From Streptomyces filamentosus (GTDB lineage: Bacteria; Actinomycetota; Actinomycetes; Streptomycetales; Streptomycetaceae): 64,000 bases of DNA. A program made the translations under genes and the position numbers. The notes beneath the pieces are model-generated. The model made no database searches and was not told where the DNA came from. It saw only the letters and a program-made list of their open reading frames with translations. The stretch spans positions 4,052,501 through 4,116,500 of the forward strand of contig NZ_BNBE01000001.1 in NCBI RefSeq assembly GCF_014654895.1, given 5' to 3'. Of the stretch, positions 32,935 to 41,266 are shown piece after piece. Each line of letters begins with the position of its first letter. The first letter of the stretch is position 1.

Positions 32935-33567
32935 TCAGCCGAGGGTGTACCGCCCCCGTCCGACCTTCCGCACCAGGCCCTTCTTGCACAGGCGGTCGAG
33001 GGCCGAGGAGACCACCGAGTCGGGGCGCCTGGAGTCGCGCAGCAGATCCGTGTGGCCCTCGGTGCGCAGGCGCTCGATGATCGTGACCAGGTCCCGCGTG
33101 CGCAGCGAGTCCTCCGCCGTGGACAGCACGTTCAGGATCATCTCCTGGATGGAGAAGGGCTTGATCGCGCGGAAGCCCGCGAGGTCGACGCCCCCCGCCG
33201 CACCCCGCTCCGGAGCGGACGCCCCGGAGGCGGCGGCCTCGGCGGCGGACGCCTCGAAGGCGGGCGCCTCGGGAACGGGCGCCTCCGGGAGCACCGGCCG
33301 GGGGCCGGGCTGGGAGGGGATGCCCCCCTTCCCGAGGAGCTGTGCGGTGACGGCGTGCACGGCGGAGGCGGCGGAGGCGGCCTCCACTTGTCCCGGCTGG
33401 AACTGGTCCAGCGCGGTGTTGAGCGTCTCCAGGAGCGCCAAACGGCTCTTCGCGTAGTCCAGTTGGGTGCTCAGTGCCTGGACGGCGTCCGCCTGCTCCC
33501 GCAGCTGCCGGCGTACCAGCTGCAGGGTTTCGTGCACGGCGGGATGACTGTCTGATGCTGTGGCCAT
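32935..33567 (-). CDS. Cluster-associated regulator: coiled coil plus winged helix
   Basis: A 210-aa protein. Residues ~9-55 are a predicted coiled coil (ETLQLVRRQLREQADAVQAL...). An Ala/Pro-rich linker follows, then a C-terminal winged-helix-like domain (FSIQEMILNVLSTAEDSLRT...VVSSALDRLCKKGLVRKVGR). It is probably a dimeric DNA-binding regulator of the adjoining genes. ATG 33567 is chosen because GGAGG lies 5 bp upstream; frames extending to 33636 have worse starts. A promoter is visible upstream. Confidence 0.72.
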   Translation of the reverse strand: MATASDSHPAVHETLQLVRRQLREQADAVQALSTQLDYAKSRLALLETLNTALDQFQPGQVEAASAASAVHAVTAQLLGKGGIPSQPGPRPVLPEAPVPEAPAFEASAAEAAASGASAPERGAAGGVDLAGFRAIKPFSIQEMILNVLSTAEDSLRTRDLVTIIERLRTEGHTDLLRDSRRPDSVVSSALDRLCKKGLVRKVGRGRYTLG

Positions 33568-33606
33568 GGACTCCTCCGCTGTGGTCGCCATGCACATTCC
33601 GGTTCG

Positions 33607-33636
33607 ACTATGCCTGCTTGGACGCAAGGAGCTCAA
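33607..33636 (-). promoter_or_regulatory. Promoter of the winged-helix regulator gene
   Basis: Read on the minus strand, TTGAGC (33631-33636) and CATAGT (33607-33612) are 18 bp apart, placing the transcript start about 33 bp before ATG 33567. A small palindrome CCCG-ATA-CGGG lies just upstream near 33648. Confidence 0.45.
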
Positions 33637-33679
33637 GTCTTCCCGATACGGGACAGAAAATGCACGGGATGCGGAAGTG

Positions 33680-35623
33680 TCATTTCACCGGCATTCCTTG
33701 CGATGTCCGATTATCGGAAATTCGTTTCAGGGGGCGGACGGGCTCCGAACTCCCCGCCGGGGCCAGGCGCATCATGGAGGACGAGGCGATGTACGCGCCG
33801 TTCACGATGGCGATGAAGACCCCGGTGTGGACGTCCGGACGCGGCTGGTGACCGACCAGGTCGATCTCGGCCGTGAATTCCTCCTTCTCGCCCGGGAGCA
33901 CCGAGATCGGGGCGCTGATCTCGGGCGGGAGACCCAGGAATCTGCGCATCGCGAAAGCGAATCCGATTCCGCCGCGCAGGACGTGTTCGGAATCGTTGCG
34001 CAGGGTCCGCGACAGGCCGGTGACGCGGCCCGAGACGGCGTCCGTGTCCAGTGCCCCTTCGAGCACGAAGGCCGGTTCGTCCGACTCCTCGCTGGTCCAC
34101 CATAGGTCACCGCACCGTCGGCACTGGAGGGTCCGCACGGTCAGGCCGGCGTGCACCACGTGCCTCATGGTGATGAGGGCGGCCCGGTCCCGGGCGCAGT
34201 TCGGGCAGGTCGTGGGGCGTTGGGACACCTCGCGCAGGCCGTCGAGCGAAGGCCCGCCGTAGTTCCACCCGTTCACATAAATGTCATGGGCGATCGCGGC
34301 GGCCGTGGCGTGCTGGAAGGCGGCGAGGTCCGTCTCGATCCCGGCGACCCGCGAGGCCAGGTCGGGTGCCTGGAGGTCCTCGGCGGCCTCGCGCACGCGG
34401 ATGCGGAACCCTTCCACGGCGAGGGCGTCGACCCCCGGTTCCAGCCAGCACAGGCGTTCCAGGCGGGGCAGGACCACGTTGCTCAGGTGGGCCAGGTCCC
34501 GGACCGCCTCCTCGTCGCGCCGGACCGCCGTACCGGCCGGCTCCGCCGCGCCCGCCACGGCGTCCGCCGCCCGTCCGCCCGGCAGGCCGAGGACGAGTCC
34601 CGGGTCGCCGAGCAGGCCGAAGCGGTTCAGCCAGCCGTTGATGGGCCGGGCCCGCTCGTTCAGGCGCTCGACGGCGCGGCCCAGCGGCAGGTCCTCCGCG
34701 AGCGCGTCCTCCAGGTCCCCCTGCGCCCCCCGCTGCACGATGTGCACGCCCAGCGCGCCGACCACCGCGACGGCGGTCCCCTCCAACAGGCCCAGACCCA
34801 GGGCGACATGATGGGGATAGGCGTTGGTGCCCACGGCGATGGAGGAGCAGCTGTGGGTGAAGACCACGGTCGCGTGCAGCTCCGCGGCGGGCAGCCGCCG
34901 GTCCTCGTCCAGGTCGGCGCGGTGACAGCCCGCGCCGTACATGCACGGCATGTGCCGGTACGAGGGGTCCGCGGGCGGCGGCGGGGCGTCGATCGGATCG
35001 GACCGGCCGCACAGGATGCCGTCGGGCAGCGCCGCGCAGCACTCCTTGCCCAGCGCCTTGAGGACCAGCAGCTTCGGCCTGCGCCTGCCGAGTCCGAGGA
35101 TGTCCTCGAACTCGTTGGTGTCGGCCAGGTCGGCGTCCTCCAGCATGGGGTGGGTGGCCACGAAGACGCGGTCCTCGGACGCCGCCCCCGCGGTGAGGCT
35201 CCGGTAGACGAGGCAGGTCAGCGCCGTCAGGTCGCGGGCGGTGACCACGCCGACCACCGGGCCGTGGGCGCCCGGCCAGTCGCCGGAGGCGGTGATGTCC
35301 TCGGCCAGGCCGACCACGGCGACGAGTTCGCCGGCCAGCGGGGCGAGCGCGCGGGCGAGGCCGGCCGGCTCCACCACGCGGTGCGTCCGGCCGGTGGCGG
35401 CGGCCAGCAGCCGGCCCGCGGCGCCCGCGTCGCCGCCGACGCTGATCACCGTCCCGGCGCGCGGCGCGGTCTCGACCCGGGGCAGCTCCCCCTCGGGGAA
35501 GAGGGACCGGTAGCGGTCCAGCGAAGGCCCGGACAGCACGGGGAAGGGCAGGCCCTCGGTCCAGGCGTCCGCCCGCTCGCGGTACTCGGCGAGGTCCGCG
35601 CAGGGCACGACGTGGGCGTTCAC
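33680..35623 (-). CDS. Unknown 647-aa protein with possible caspase-like domain and zinc ribbon
   Basis: I do not recognise this protein. The N-terminal ~200 residues are Ala-rich alpha/beta sequence. Next, HATVVFTHSCSSIAVGTNAY (His257, Cys259), followed by GLLEGTAVAVVGALGVHIVQ and FGLLGDPGLVLGLPGG, resembles the Cys block and end of CHAT/gingipain-like (clan CD) domains. Residues about 472-503 form a CXXC...CXXC zinc ribbon (CPNCARDR, CRRCGDLWW). The last ~130 residues look like a beta-sandwich. GTG 35623 overlaps the TGA of the adenylation-carrier gene (GTGA), so the two are coupled. It might tailor or cleave a carrier-bound or ribosomal peptide, but that is a guess. Confidence 0.6.
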   Translation of the reverse strand: MNAHVVPCADLAEYRERADAWTEGLPFPVLSGPSLDRYRSLFPEGELPRVETAPRAGTVISVGGDAGAAGRLLAAATGRTHRVVEPAGLARALAPLAGELVAVVGLAEDITASGDWPGAHGPVVGVVTARDLTALTCLVYRSLTAGAASEDRVFVATHPMLEDADLADTNEFEDILGLGRRRPKLLVLKALGKECCAALPDGILCGRSDPIDAPPPPADPSYRHMPCMYGAGCHRADLDEDRRLPAAELHATVVFTHSCSSIAVGTNAYPHHVALGLGLLEGTAVAVVGALGVHIVQRGAQGDLEDALAEDLPLGRAVERLNERARPINGWLNRFGLLGDPGLVLGLPGGRAADAVAGAAEPAGTAVRRDEEAVRDLAHLSNVVLPRLERLCWLEPGVDALAVEGFRIRVREAAEDLQAPDLASRVAGIETDLAAFQHATAAAIAHDIYVNGWNYGGPSLDGLREVSQRPTTCPNCARDRAALITMRHVVHAGLTVRTLQCRRCGDLWWTSEESDEPAFVLEGALDTDAVSGRVTGLSRTLRNDSEHVLRGGIGFAFAMRRFLGLPPEISAPISVLPGEKEEFTAEIDLVGHQPRPDVHTGVFIAIVNGAYIASSSMMRLAPAGSSEPVRPLKRISDNRTSQGMPVK

Positions 35624-37569
35624 GCGCGGCCCTCCTGCCCCGCGCCGGCGACGACGCCCTCCGCGCCGGCGACGACGCCCTCCGCGCCGGCGACGGCGCC
35701 CTCCGTGTCGGTCCGGACGCCTCCCGCACCGGCCGCGGGGGCCTCCGCGCCGGAGCCCCCCGCGGACGCGAGGGCCGCGACGGCCGCCGGGTCCGGGGCG
35801 TGGGACTCCAGCATGCGGGCCTGCGCGCCGAGCGTGGCGTGGGAGTAGAAGGAACGCAGCGGTGGCCTGATCCCCAGGTCGCGGCGGATCCTCGCGCTGA
35901 GGCGGCCGAGCAGGATGGAGTGGCCGCCGATCTTGAAGAAGTCGTCCTCGGGGGTGAGGGAGTCCACCTCCAGCAGGTCGCGCCACATGGCCGACAGGAC
36001 CCGCTCCAGCGGGGAGAGGCCGTCCTCCGCCGGGGCGTCCGCCGGGGCCGCGGCACCGGGGCCGCCCGCCCCGCGCCGGAGGTCGAGCGCGGCCAGGGCC
36101 GTGCGGTCGACCTTGCCGACGGGGGTGAGGGGCAGCCGGTCGACCACCGTCAGCCGGGGCACCATCCACTCCGGCAGCTCCCGCGCGAGGTCCTCCCGCA
36201 CCCGGGCGGCTGTGTCCGGGCCCGCCGTCCCGGCGGGCACCACGAAGCCGGCGAGCCCGCGGTCGGACTCCTCGCCGCGCAGCACCACGCAGGCGTTCGC
36301 GACCTCGGGGTGGGCGAGCAGCCGCGCCTCGATCTCGCCGAGTTCCACGCGGTGGCCGCGCACCTTGACCTGGTGGTCGGTGCGGCCGAGGTAGACGAGC
36401 ACGCCGTCGGCGTCCCGCCGGACGAGGTCGCCCGTGCGGTAGAGGGCGAGGCCGGGGCGCTCCGGATGCGGCACGAAGACCCGGGCCGTCTGCTCGGGGC
36501 GGTTGAGGTACCCCAGGCTCAGGCAGGGGCCCGACATGTACAGCTCGCCGCGCACGCCGTCCGGCACCGGCCGGAGCTCCTCGTCCAGGACGTGGGCCTC
36601 CAGGCCGGGCAGCGGCGTGCCGATCGGGATGATCCGGGTCTCGTCGGTCACGCCGGAGACGACGTGCCGGATGACGAAGGTGGTGGTCTCGGTGGGGCCG
36701 TAGACGTTGGCCAGGGTGCCGGACAGGGTGGCGAGCACGTCGCGGGCCCGCCGGGGGTCCATCGCCTCCCCGCCGACGAGCAGCAGCCGCAGGGGGGCGA
36801 ACGCGGCGGGGTTCTGGAGGGCGATCTCGTGGAAGACCGAGGTGGCCGTGATCATGGCGGTGATGCCGTGGCGCCGGTACTCCTCGCCGAGCAGCCCGCC
36901 GTCGGTCAGCAGCTCCCGGGGCAGCACCACGAGGGTGGCGCCGGAGGTCAGCGTCGCCCACAGCTCGTACGTGATCGCGTCGAACGCGGGGCTGGTGAGC
37001 TGGGCGGTGCGGTCGCCGGGGCCGAGGGACAGGTCCGGGTCGGGGCCCGCGACGTTCGCCAGGAAGTGGGCGATGCTCGCGTGTCCCACGAGGACGCCCT
37101 TGGGCGTGCCGGTGGTGCCCGAGGTGTAGTAGACGATCGCCGGGGCGTCCGGCGCGACGACGGGCGGAGCCAGGCGCGGCAGGTCCGCGGCCGCGGCCGG
37201 GCCGGCGTCGGTGAGGACCAGCTCGGGCGGGAACCGGTCGGCCAGCTCGGGGGAGGTGATCACGCAGGAGGCGCCGCTGTCCTCCAGGATGAACCGGTGC
37301 CGGTTGGCGGGCTGTTCGGGCTCCATCGACACGTACGCCGCGCCCGCCCGCCACGCGCCGAGGAAGGCGGCGATGCGCCGGCAGCCCTGCGGCAGGCACA
37401 CGCCCACGAAGGAGCCGGGACCCACGCCCCGGTCGCGCAGCAGCCGGGCCACCCCGTCCGCCGCCAGATCCAGCTCCGCATACGTCAGTTGCTCGCGAGC
37501 ATCCGGATGGGAAACGGCCACCGCATCGGGAGTCCGCTCGGCCTGCTTGATGAAAAGGGTGTCCAACAT
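35620..37569 (-). CDS. NRPS adenylation-carrier (A-PCP) didomain
   Basis: A 649-aa protein. The adenylation domain (residues ~1-500) has YYTSGTTGTPKG, AFDAITYEL, NVYGPTETTTFV, YRTGDLVRR and PVGKVDRTAL. A by-eye reading of the pocket gives approximately D-A-Y-T-L-G-V-T-F-K, suggesting a hydrophobic amino acid without firm assignment. The carrier domain has GGHSILLG with Ser551 for phosphopantetheine. There is no condensation or thioesterase domain, so partners must act in trans. The C-terminal tail repeats AGAEGVV three times, encoded by a 21-bp tandem repeat. Confidence 0.9.
   Translation of the reverse strand: MLDTLFIKQAERTPDAVAVSHPDAREQLTYAELDLAADGVARLLRDRGVGPGSFVGVCLPQGCRRIAAFLGAWRAGAAYVSMEPEQPANRHRFILEDSGASCVITSPELADRFPPELVLTDAGPAAAADLPRLAPPVVAPDAPAIVYYTSGTTGTPKGVLVGHASIAHFLANVAGPDPDLSLGPGDRTAQLTSPAFDAITYELWATLTSGATLVVLPRELLTDGGLLGEEYRRHGITAMITATSVFHEIALQNPAAFAPLRLLLVGGEAMDPRRARDVLATLSGTLANVYGPTETTTFVIRHVVSGVTDETRIIPIGTPLPGLEAHVLDEELRPVPDGVRGELYMSGPCLSLGYLNRPEQTARVFVPHPERPGLALYRTGDLVRRDADGVLVYLGRTDHQVKVRGHRVELGEIEARLLAHPEVANACVVLRGEESDRGLAGFVVPAGTAGPDTAARVREDLARELPEWMVPRLTVVDRLPLTPVGKVDRTALAALDLRRGAGGPGAAAPADAPAEDGLSPLERVLSAMWRDLLEVDSLTPEDDFFKIGGHSILLGRLSARIRRDLGIRPPLRSFYSHATLGAQARMLESHAPDPAAVAALASAGGSGAEAPAAGAGGVRTDTEGAVAGAEGVVAGAEGVVAGAGQEGRA
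35642..35704 (-). repeat. 21-bp tandem repeat, three copies, in the A-PCP tail
   Basis: The plus-strand unit GCGCCGGCGACGACGCCCTC plus C recurs at 35642, 35663 and 35684 with one substitution in the third copy. It encodes an Ala/Gly/Glu/Val tail. Copy number may vary between strains. Confidence 0.75.
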
Positions 37570-37949
37570 CCCCTATGCCGCCCCTCGTTGACATCGAGCC
37601 CGCACTGGCGAGGCTGTGACCCCAGGACTGTAACCCCTGGTTGGGGCGGTGGGGAGGGTCGGCAGCGGTCAATACGTCAGATGCAGGGAAAAACGCGGGA
37701 GTTGACCAGGCAGGCTCGATTTCCGCCGAGGAACCTTGCGGACATAGAAGCTGAAATGCCGCCTGTGCAAGGTAAGGATCTAGCATCCGTGTGATCTTTC
37801 GGGTTAACTGGCGGCTGGCCGAGCGCCGCATCGCCTGAGCGTGTCAGCCGCTCGCGAGCACAGATCCCGCCGGAACGACCCTTTTCCGGCAGGCGGTTCG
37901 CGCAGTTCCCGCTCCTCGGTGCGCATGTCATGTTCAGCGGGGGTAGGGA
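37570..37949. other. Intergenic control region between divergent operons
   Basis: 380 bp without a credible gene; a 37-codon frame at 37681-37794 has un-Streptomyces codon use and no ribosome site. It is A/T-richer than its neighbours. Direct repeats CTGTGACCCC (37614-37623) and CTGTAACCCC (37628-37637) lie near the A-PCP start. An inverted repeat GCCGGAA/TTCCGGC (37869-37890) lies ahead of the dioxygenase gene. It must contain promoters for both directions, but I cannot place them with confidence. Confidence 0.55.
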
Positions 37950-38798
37950 ATGCTTGAAGGTAGCTTCACCGAGAACTCATCGGACGACCACTGTCGACTC
38001 AGGGACCGACTCCTCTCCGCGGAGAGCACGTTGCCCGAGCCCACGGTGGGCTTCCCGGCCGCGGCGGCGGACTTCCCCGGGAAGGTCCTCGAAGGGATCG
38101 AGGAGGATCTCCTCCGGTACGGGCTCGGCGTCGTCCGGCTGGACGAGCCGCTCCCCAACGACCACTTCAGAAAGCTGGGTTCGGCCCTCGGGACCGCGAT
38201 CCCCGAGACCGCTCCGGCCGTCCAGTCCTACGTCGAGGACGGCGTCGTCCTCAACCTCCTGGCCGATGCCGGCATCACCCAGGACGTGTCCCTCCAGCCC
38301 TTCGCCAGCAACCCGCTGTCCCTGCACAGCGAGGGCAGCGGACGCTCCGTCGCCGACCAGCCCCGGTACATCGTGCTCATGTGCGTGGAACCGGGCGACA
38401 ACTCCGCCTCCACCGTCCTCGTCCCCATGGACGAGGTCGCCGCCGGCCTCGACGCCGAGGACCTCCGTCTGCTCCGCGCCACCCGCTACGCCGACGCGCC
38501 CGGCGTGCCCACCGTCGTGCGGGCCCGGGGGGACCACACGGTCTTCTCCTTCCGCGACTTCCAGCAGGACGCCCTGCGCTGGGTCTGCGAGGCGGAGGGC
38601 GCCACGCCGGACGCCGTCAACGGCGCCCTCGGCCGCCTGCTCGCCCGCATGTACGACGCCCGGGGCGCCTCCGGCGTGCTCTGGTCCCGCGGGCTGCTCG
38701 TCGTCATCGACAACACCCGGTTCTTCCACGGGCGCACGGCCGGGCTGCCCCACGCCGCGGCCAGGACCCGCCACCTCAAGAGGCTCCGCATCCGCTGA
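37950..38798 (+). CDS. TauD/TfdA-like Fe(II)/2-oxoglutarate dioxygenase
   Basis: A 282-aa oxygenase. The iron-binding triad is His126-Ser-Glu128 (SLHSEGSG) with distal His260 (DNTRFFHGRTAG). The arginine in RHLKRLRIR probably anchors 2-oxoglutarate. HXE instead of HXD is characteristic of the clavaminate synthase-like and asparagine hydroxylase branch, so a free or carrier-bound amino acid is a plausible substrate for hydroxylation. The first gene of the rightward operon; ATG 37950 has only a weak purine-rich site. Confidence 0.85.
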   Translation: MLEGSFTENSSDDHCRLRDRLLSAESTLPEPTVGFPAAAADFPGKVLEGIEEDLLRYGLGVVRLDEPLPNDHFRKLGSALGTAIPETAPAVQSYVEDGVVLNLLADAGITQDVSLQPFASNPLSLHSEGSGRSVADQPRYIVLMCVEPGDNSASTVLVPMDEVAAGLDAEDLRLLRATRYADAPGVPTVVRARGDHTVFSFRDFQQDALRWVCEAEGATPDAVNGALGRLLARMYDARGASGVLWSRGLLVVIDNTRFFHGRTAGLPHAAARTRHLKRLRIR

Positions 38799-38886
38799 CG
38801 CGCGTCCGTCCCACCCCTGGGTGAGCGCGCGCGGGCGACGCCCCGGCACCACCCACCGGCCCCCCTTCTTCTCCCTTGGAGACGGC

Positions 38887-40458
38887 ATGCCCCTGTTCGA
38901 CATGTCCCCGCCCGTCCGCCCCATCAGCCTGCCCCGCGAGGTGCACGAGGCGGCCCTGGGCGCCCGCCCCGCCCCCACCCCCGCCGGCCTGTTCACCCCC
39001 ACCGTCGACGAGGCCACCCTGGAGGTCTTCCGGCGGGCCGCCGACCCGGAGGACCCCTACGAGCTGCGCGACCTCTGGCTCGGCCGGGTCGAGCACCGCC
39101 TCGGCGACCGGGCGCTCCGCCCCGAACAGGCCGAACGCTGGCGGAACTCGACCGTCCGCCGCCAGGTGGAGGCCGAGGACGTCCTCTCCTCGCGGGCGAC
39201 CGTCCGCTTCGTCAAGGAGCTCTTCAACTCCTACTTCCGCGACGACCTCTACGGAAGCCTCCGGGAGGACGCGCGCTACATCCTCTCCGGCGGCTCCGTC
39301 GACGAGGAGCGGTGGGGCCTGCCCGAGACCATCAAGGACACCCTCCGCTACGCCCTCTCCCGCGACTGGTACGGCTACTCCGACTCCTGCGGCCGCGCCC
39401 CCGCGCGCGAGGCCGTCGCCGCCTACGAGAGCGCCCGGATCGCGGACGTCACCTACACGGCCGAGAACGTCGCCCTCACCATGGGCGGCACCTTCGCGGT
39501 CAGCTCCCTCGCCGACTTCGTCCTGTCGGGCTCCTCGCACGCCGCTCCCGCGCTGTGCGCCATCCCGAACTACCCGCCGCTGGTGGAGGCGATCGCCCGC
39601 CGCACCCCGGTCACGCTGGTCCCGGTCTCCTCGGACGACGGCGTGATGTCGGTCGACCCGATCATCGCCGCGCTGACCCCCGACACGCCGTTCGTCATGC
39701 TCCAGACGGCGGCCAACCCCACGGGCGCCGGCGTCACCGAGGCCGACCTGGAGCGGCTCATCCGCGCCGCCTCGCCCAACACCATGATCCTCCTGGACGA
39801 GTGCCACGAATGGCTCGGCCCCGCCCGGGAGTTCGGCAAGTTCCGCGCGGCCCCCAACGTCATCCGGGTCTCCAGCCTCTCCAAGAACTGGTCCGCCCCC
39901 GGCGTCAAGGCCGGCTGGATCATGGCGGACGCCTCCTTCATCGCCTCGTACTACGAGTACGCCTCCACCAGCTTCGGCGGCCCCCCCTCGTTCCTGTACA
40001 CCGCCATCGAGGTCCTCGCCCGCATGGAACGCTGGATGATCACCGGCGTCACCGAGGTGGGCGCGGCCGAACTCGCCGAGTTCGAGGAGTCGTACGAACT
40101 CCGGCGCGCCGGACTCCAGTCCGCGTACGAGGGCTACCGCCAGGAGCGGATCTCCCGAGAGGCCGCGCTCGGCACCCTGCGCGACGCCAGCGGCTCCCGC
40201 CTCTCCGAGGTCGCGCACGTCCTGCGCCCCGAGTACTCCATCAACACCGCGGCCGTCTTCGACCGCTGGGACGACTCCTACCTCTGCTTCCGCGAGCTGC
40301 TGCGCGAGACGGGCGTCTCCGTCTACCCCGGCATCCTCAACTTCGGCTTCGGCAGCGGCGTCGTGCGCCTCACCACCGCCCGCCCCTGGACGGACCTGGG
40401 CCCGGCCTTCGACCGCATCCGCGCCAGCGTGCGCAGGGACGAGGCCGTCCATGCCTGA
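38887..40458 (+). CDS. PLP-dependent class I/II aminotransferase-like enzyme
   Basis: A 523-aa fold-type I enzyme. The PLP lysine is K333 in SSLSKNWSAPGVKAGW. The cofactor aspartate lies in MILLDECHEW, and AANPTGAG is the conserved Asn-Pro motif. An N-terminal extension of about 110 residues makes it longer than standard aminotransferases (~400 aa). It might transaminate a keto-sugar or keto-acid, or catalyse a beta/gamma-replacement. It overlaps the BtpA-like gene by 8 bp. The role is inferred only from the family. Confidence 0.82.
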   Translation: MPLFDMSPPVRPISLPREVHEAALGARPAPTPAGLFTPTVDEATLEVFRRAADPEDPYELRDLWLGRVEHRLGDRALRPEQAERWRNSTVRRQVEAEDVLSSRATVRFVKELFNSYFRDDLYGSLREDARYILSGGSVDEERWGLPETIKDTLRYALSRDWYGYSDSCGRAPAREAVAAYESARIADVTYTAENVALTMGGTFAVSSLADFVLSGSSHAAPALCAIPNYPPLVEAIARRTPVTLVPVSSDDGVMSVDPIIAALTPDTPFVMLQTAANPTGAGVTEADLERLIRAASPNTMILLDECHEWLGPAREFGKFRAAPNVIRVSSLSKNWSAPGVKAGWIMADASFIASYYEYASTSFGGPPSFLYTAIEVLARMERWMITGVTEVGAAELAEFEESYELRRAGLQSAYEGYRQERISREAALGTLRDASGSRLSEVAHVLRPEYSINTAAVFDRWDDSYLCFRELLRETGVSVYPGILNFGFGSGVVRLTTARPWTDLGPAFDRIRASVRRDEAVHA

Positions 40459-41266
40459 GTTCCGTCTCGTCCCGGGCCGCAAGACCGTCATCGGCATGAT
40501 CCACCTCCAGCCGCTGCCCGGCACCCCCTTCCACGAGGAGGGGACCTTCCGGGACGTCCTGGACACGGCCGTGGCCTCCGCCCGGGCGCTCGCCGCCGGC
40601 GGGGCCGACGGCTGCCTGATCCAGACCGTGGACCGCGTCTACAGCGTCGAGGACACCAGCGACCCGGCGCGCACGGTCGCGATGGGCCTGATCACCGAGG
40701 CCGTCGTCCGGGCCGTGGCCGACACCCCCGGGTTCCTCGTCGGCGTCCAGATCATGCGCAACGCCGTCAGCGCCTCCCTCGCCGTCGCCAAGGTGGCCGG
40801 CGGCCACTTCATCCGGGCCGGCGCGCTCGTCGGGATGACGCTCAGCCCGCACGGCATGGTCGCCCCCGACCCGCTCGCGGTCGCCGAGTACCGCAAGCGG
40901 ATCTCCGCCGGCTCCGTGGGCCTGATCACCGACGTCGACTCCATGCACTACCGCTGGTTCGGCGGGGAGAAGCCCACCGCGGAGGTCGCCCGCGCGGCCC
41001 GCGGCATGGGCGCCGACGCCATCGCCCTCGGCGACCCGGACGAGGCCCGCACCCACGAGCTGGTCGCCTCCGTCCGCCGGGCCGCCCCCGGCCTCCCGAT
41101 CATCCTCGCCGGGCACACCGACCACGGCAACGCCGCCCGGCTGCTCGCCGAGGCGGACGGCGCCTTCGTCGGCACCTGCCTGGAGGACGGCGGCTGGGGC
41201 GGCCGGATCGACGTCGCCCGGGTCCGCGCCTACGTCGACATCGCCCGGTCCCTGGAGTCCCGATGA
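40451..41266 (+). CDS. BtpA/SgcQ-family TIM-barrel protein
   Basis: A 271-aa protein beginning KTVIGMIHLQPLPGTPFHE, the BtpA/SgcQ signature. GGADGCLIQ and the late barrel strands IILAGHTDHGNAARLL follow. The family includes photosystem I biogenesis factor BtpA and SgcQ of an uncharacterised sugar operon; some are annotated as nucleosidases. Its place between an aminotransferase and a SIS isomerase points to sugar or nucleoside chemistry. It is coupled at both ends (8-bp and ATGA overlaps). No reaction is established. Confidence 0.85.
   Translation: MPEFRLVPGRKTVIGMIHLQPLPGTPFHEEGTFRDVLDTAVASARALAAGGADGCLIQTVDRVYSVEDTSDPARTVAMGLITEAVVRAVADTPGFLVGVQIMRNAVSASLAVAKVAGGHFIRAGALVGMTLSPHGMVAPDPLAVAEYRKRISAGSVGLITDVDSMHYRWFGGEKPTAEVARAARGMGADAIALGDPDEARTHELVASVRRAAPGLPIILAGHTDHGNAARLLAEADGAFVGTCLEDGGWGGRIDVARVRAYVDIARSLESR

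Noticed and set aside
33568..33636. Longer N-terminus for the winged-helix regulator
   Set aside because: ATG 33567 has GGAGG 5 bp upstream, and a promoter pair at 33607-33636 would fall inside the longer frame.
37681..37794. 37-codon peptide gene in the divergent control region
   Set aside because: No ribosome site, many A/T-ending codons unlike the genome, and no maturation gene specific to it.
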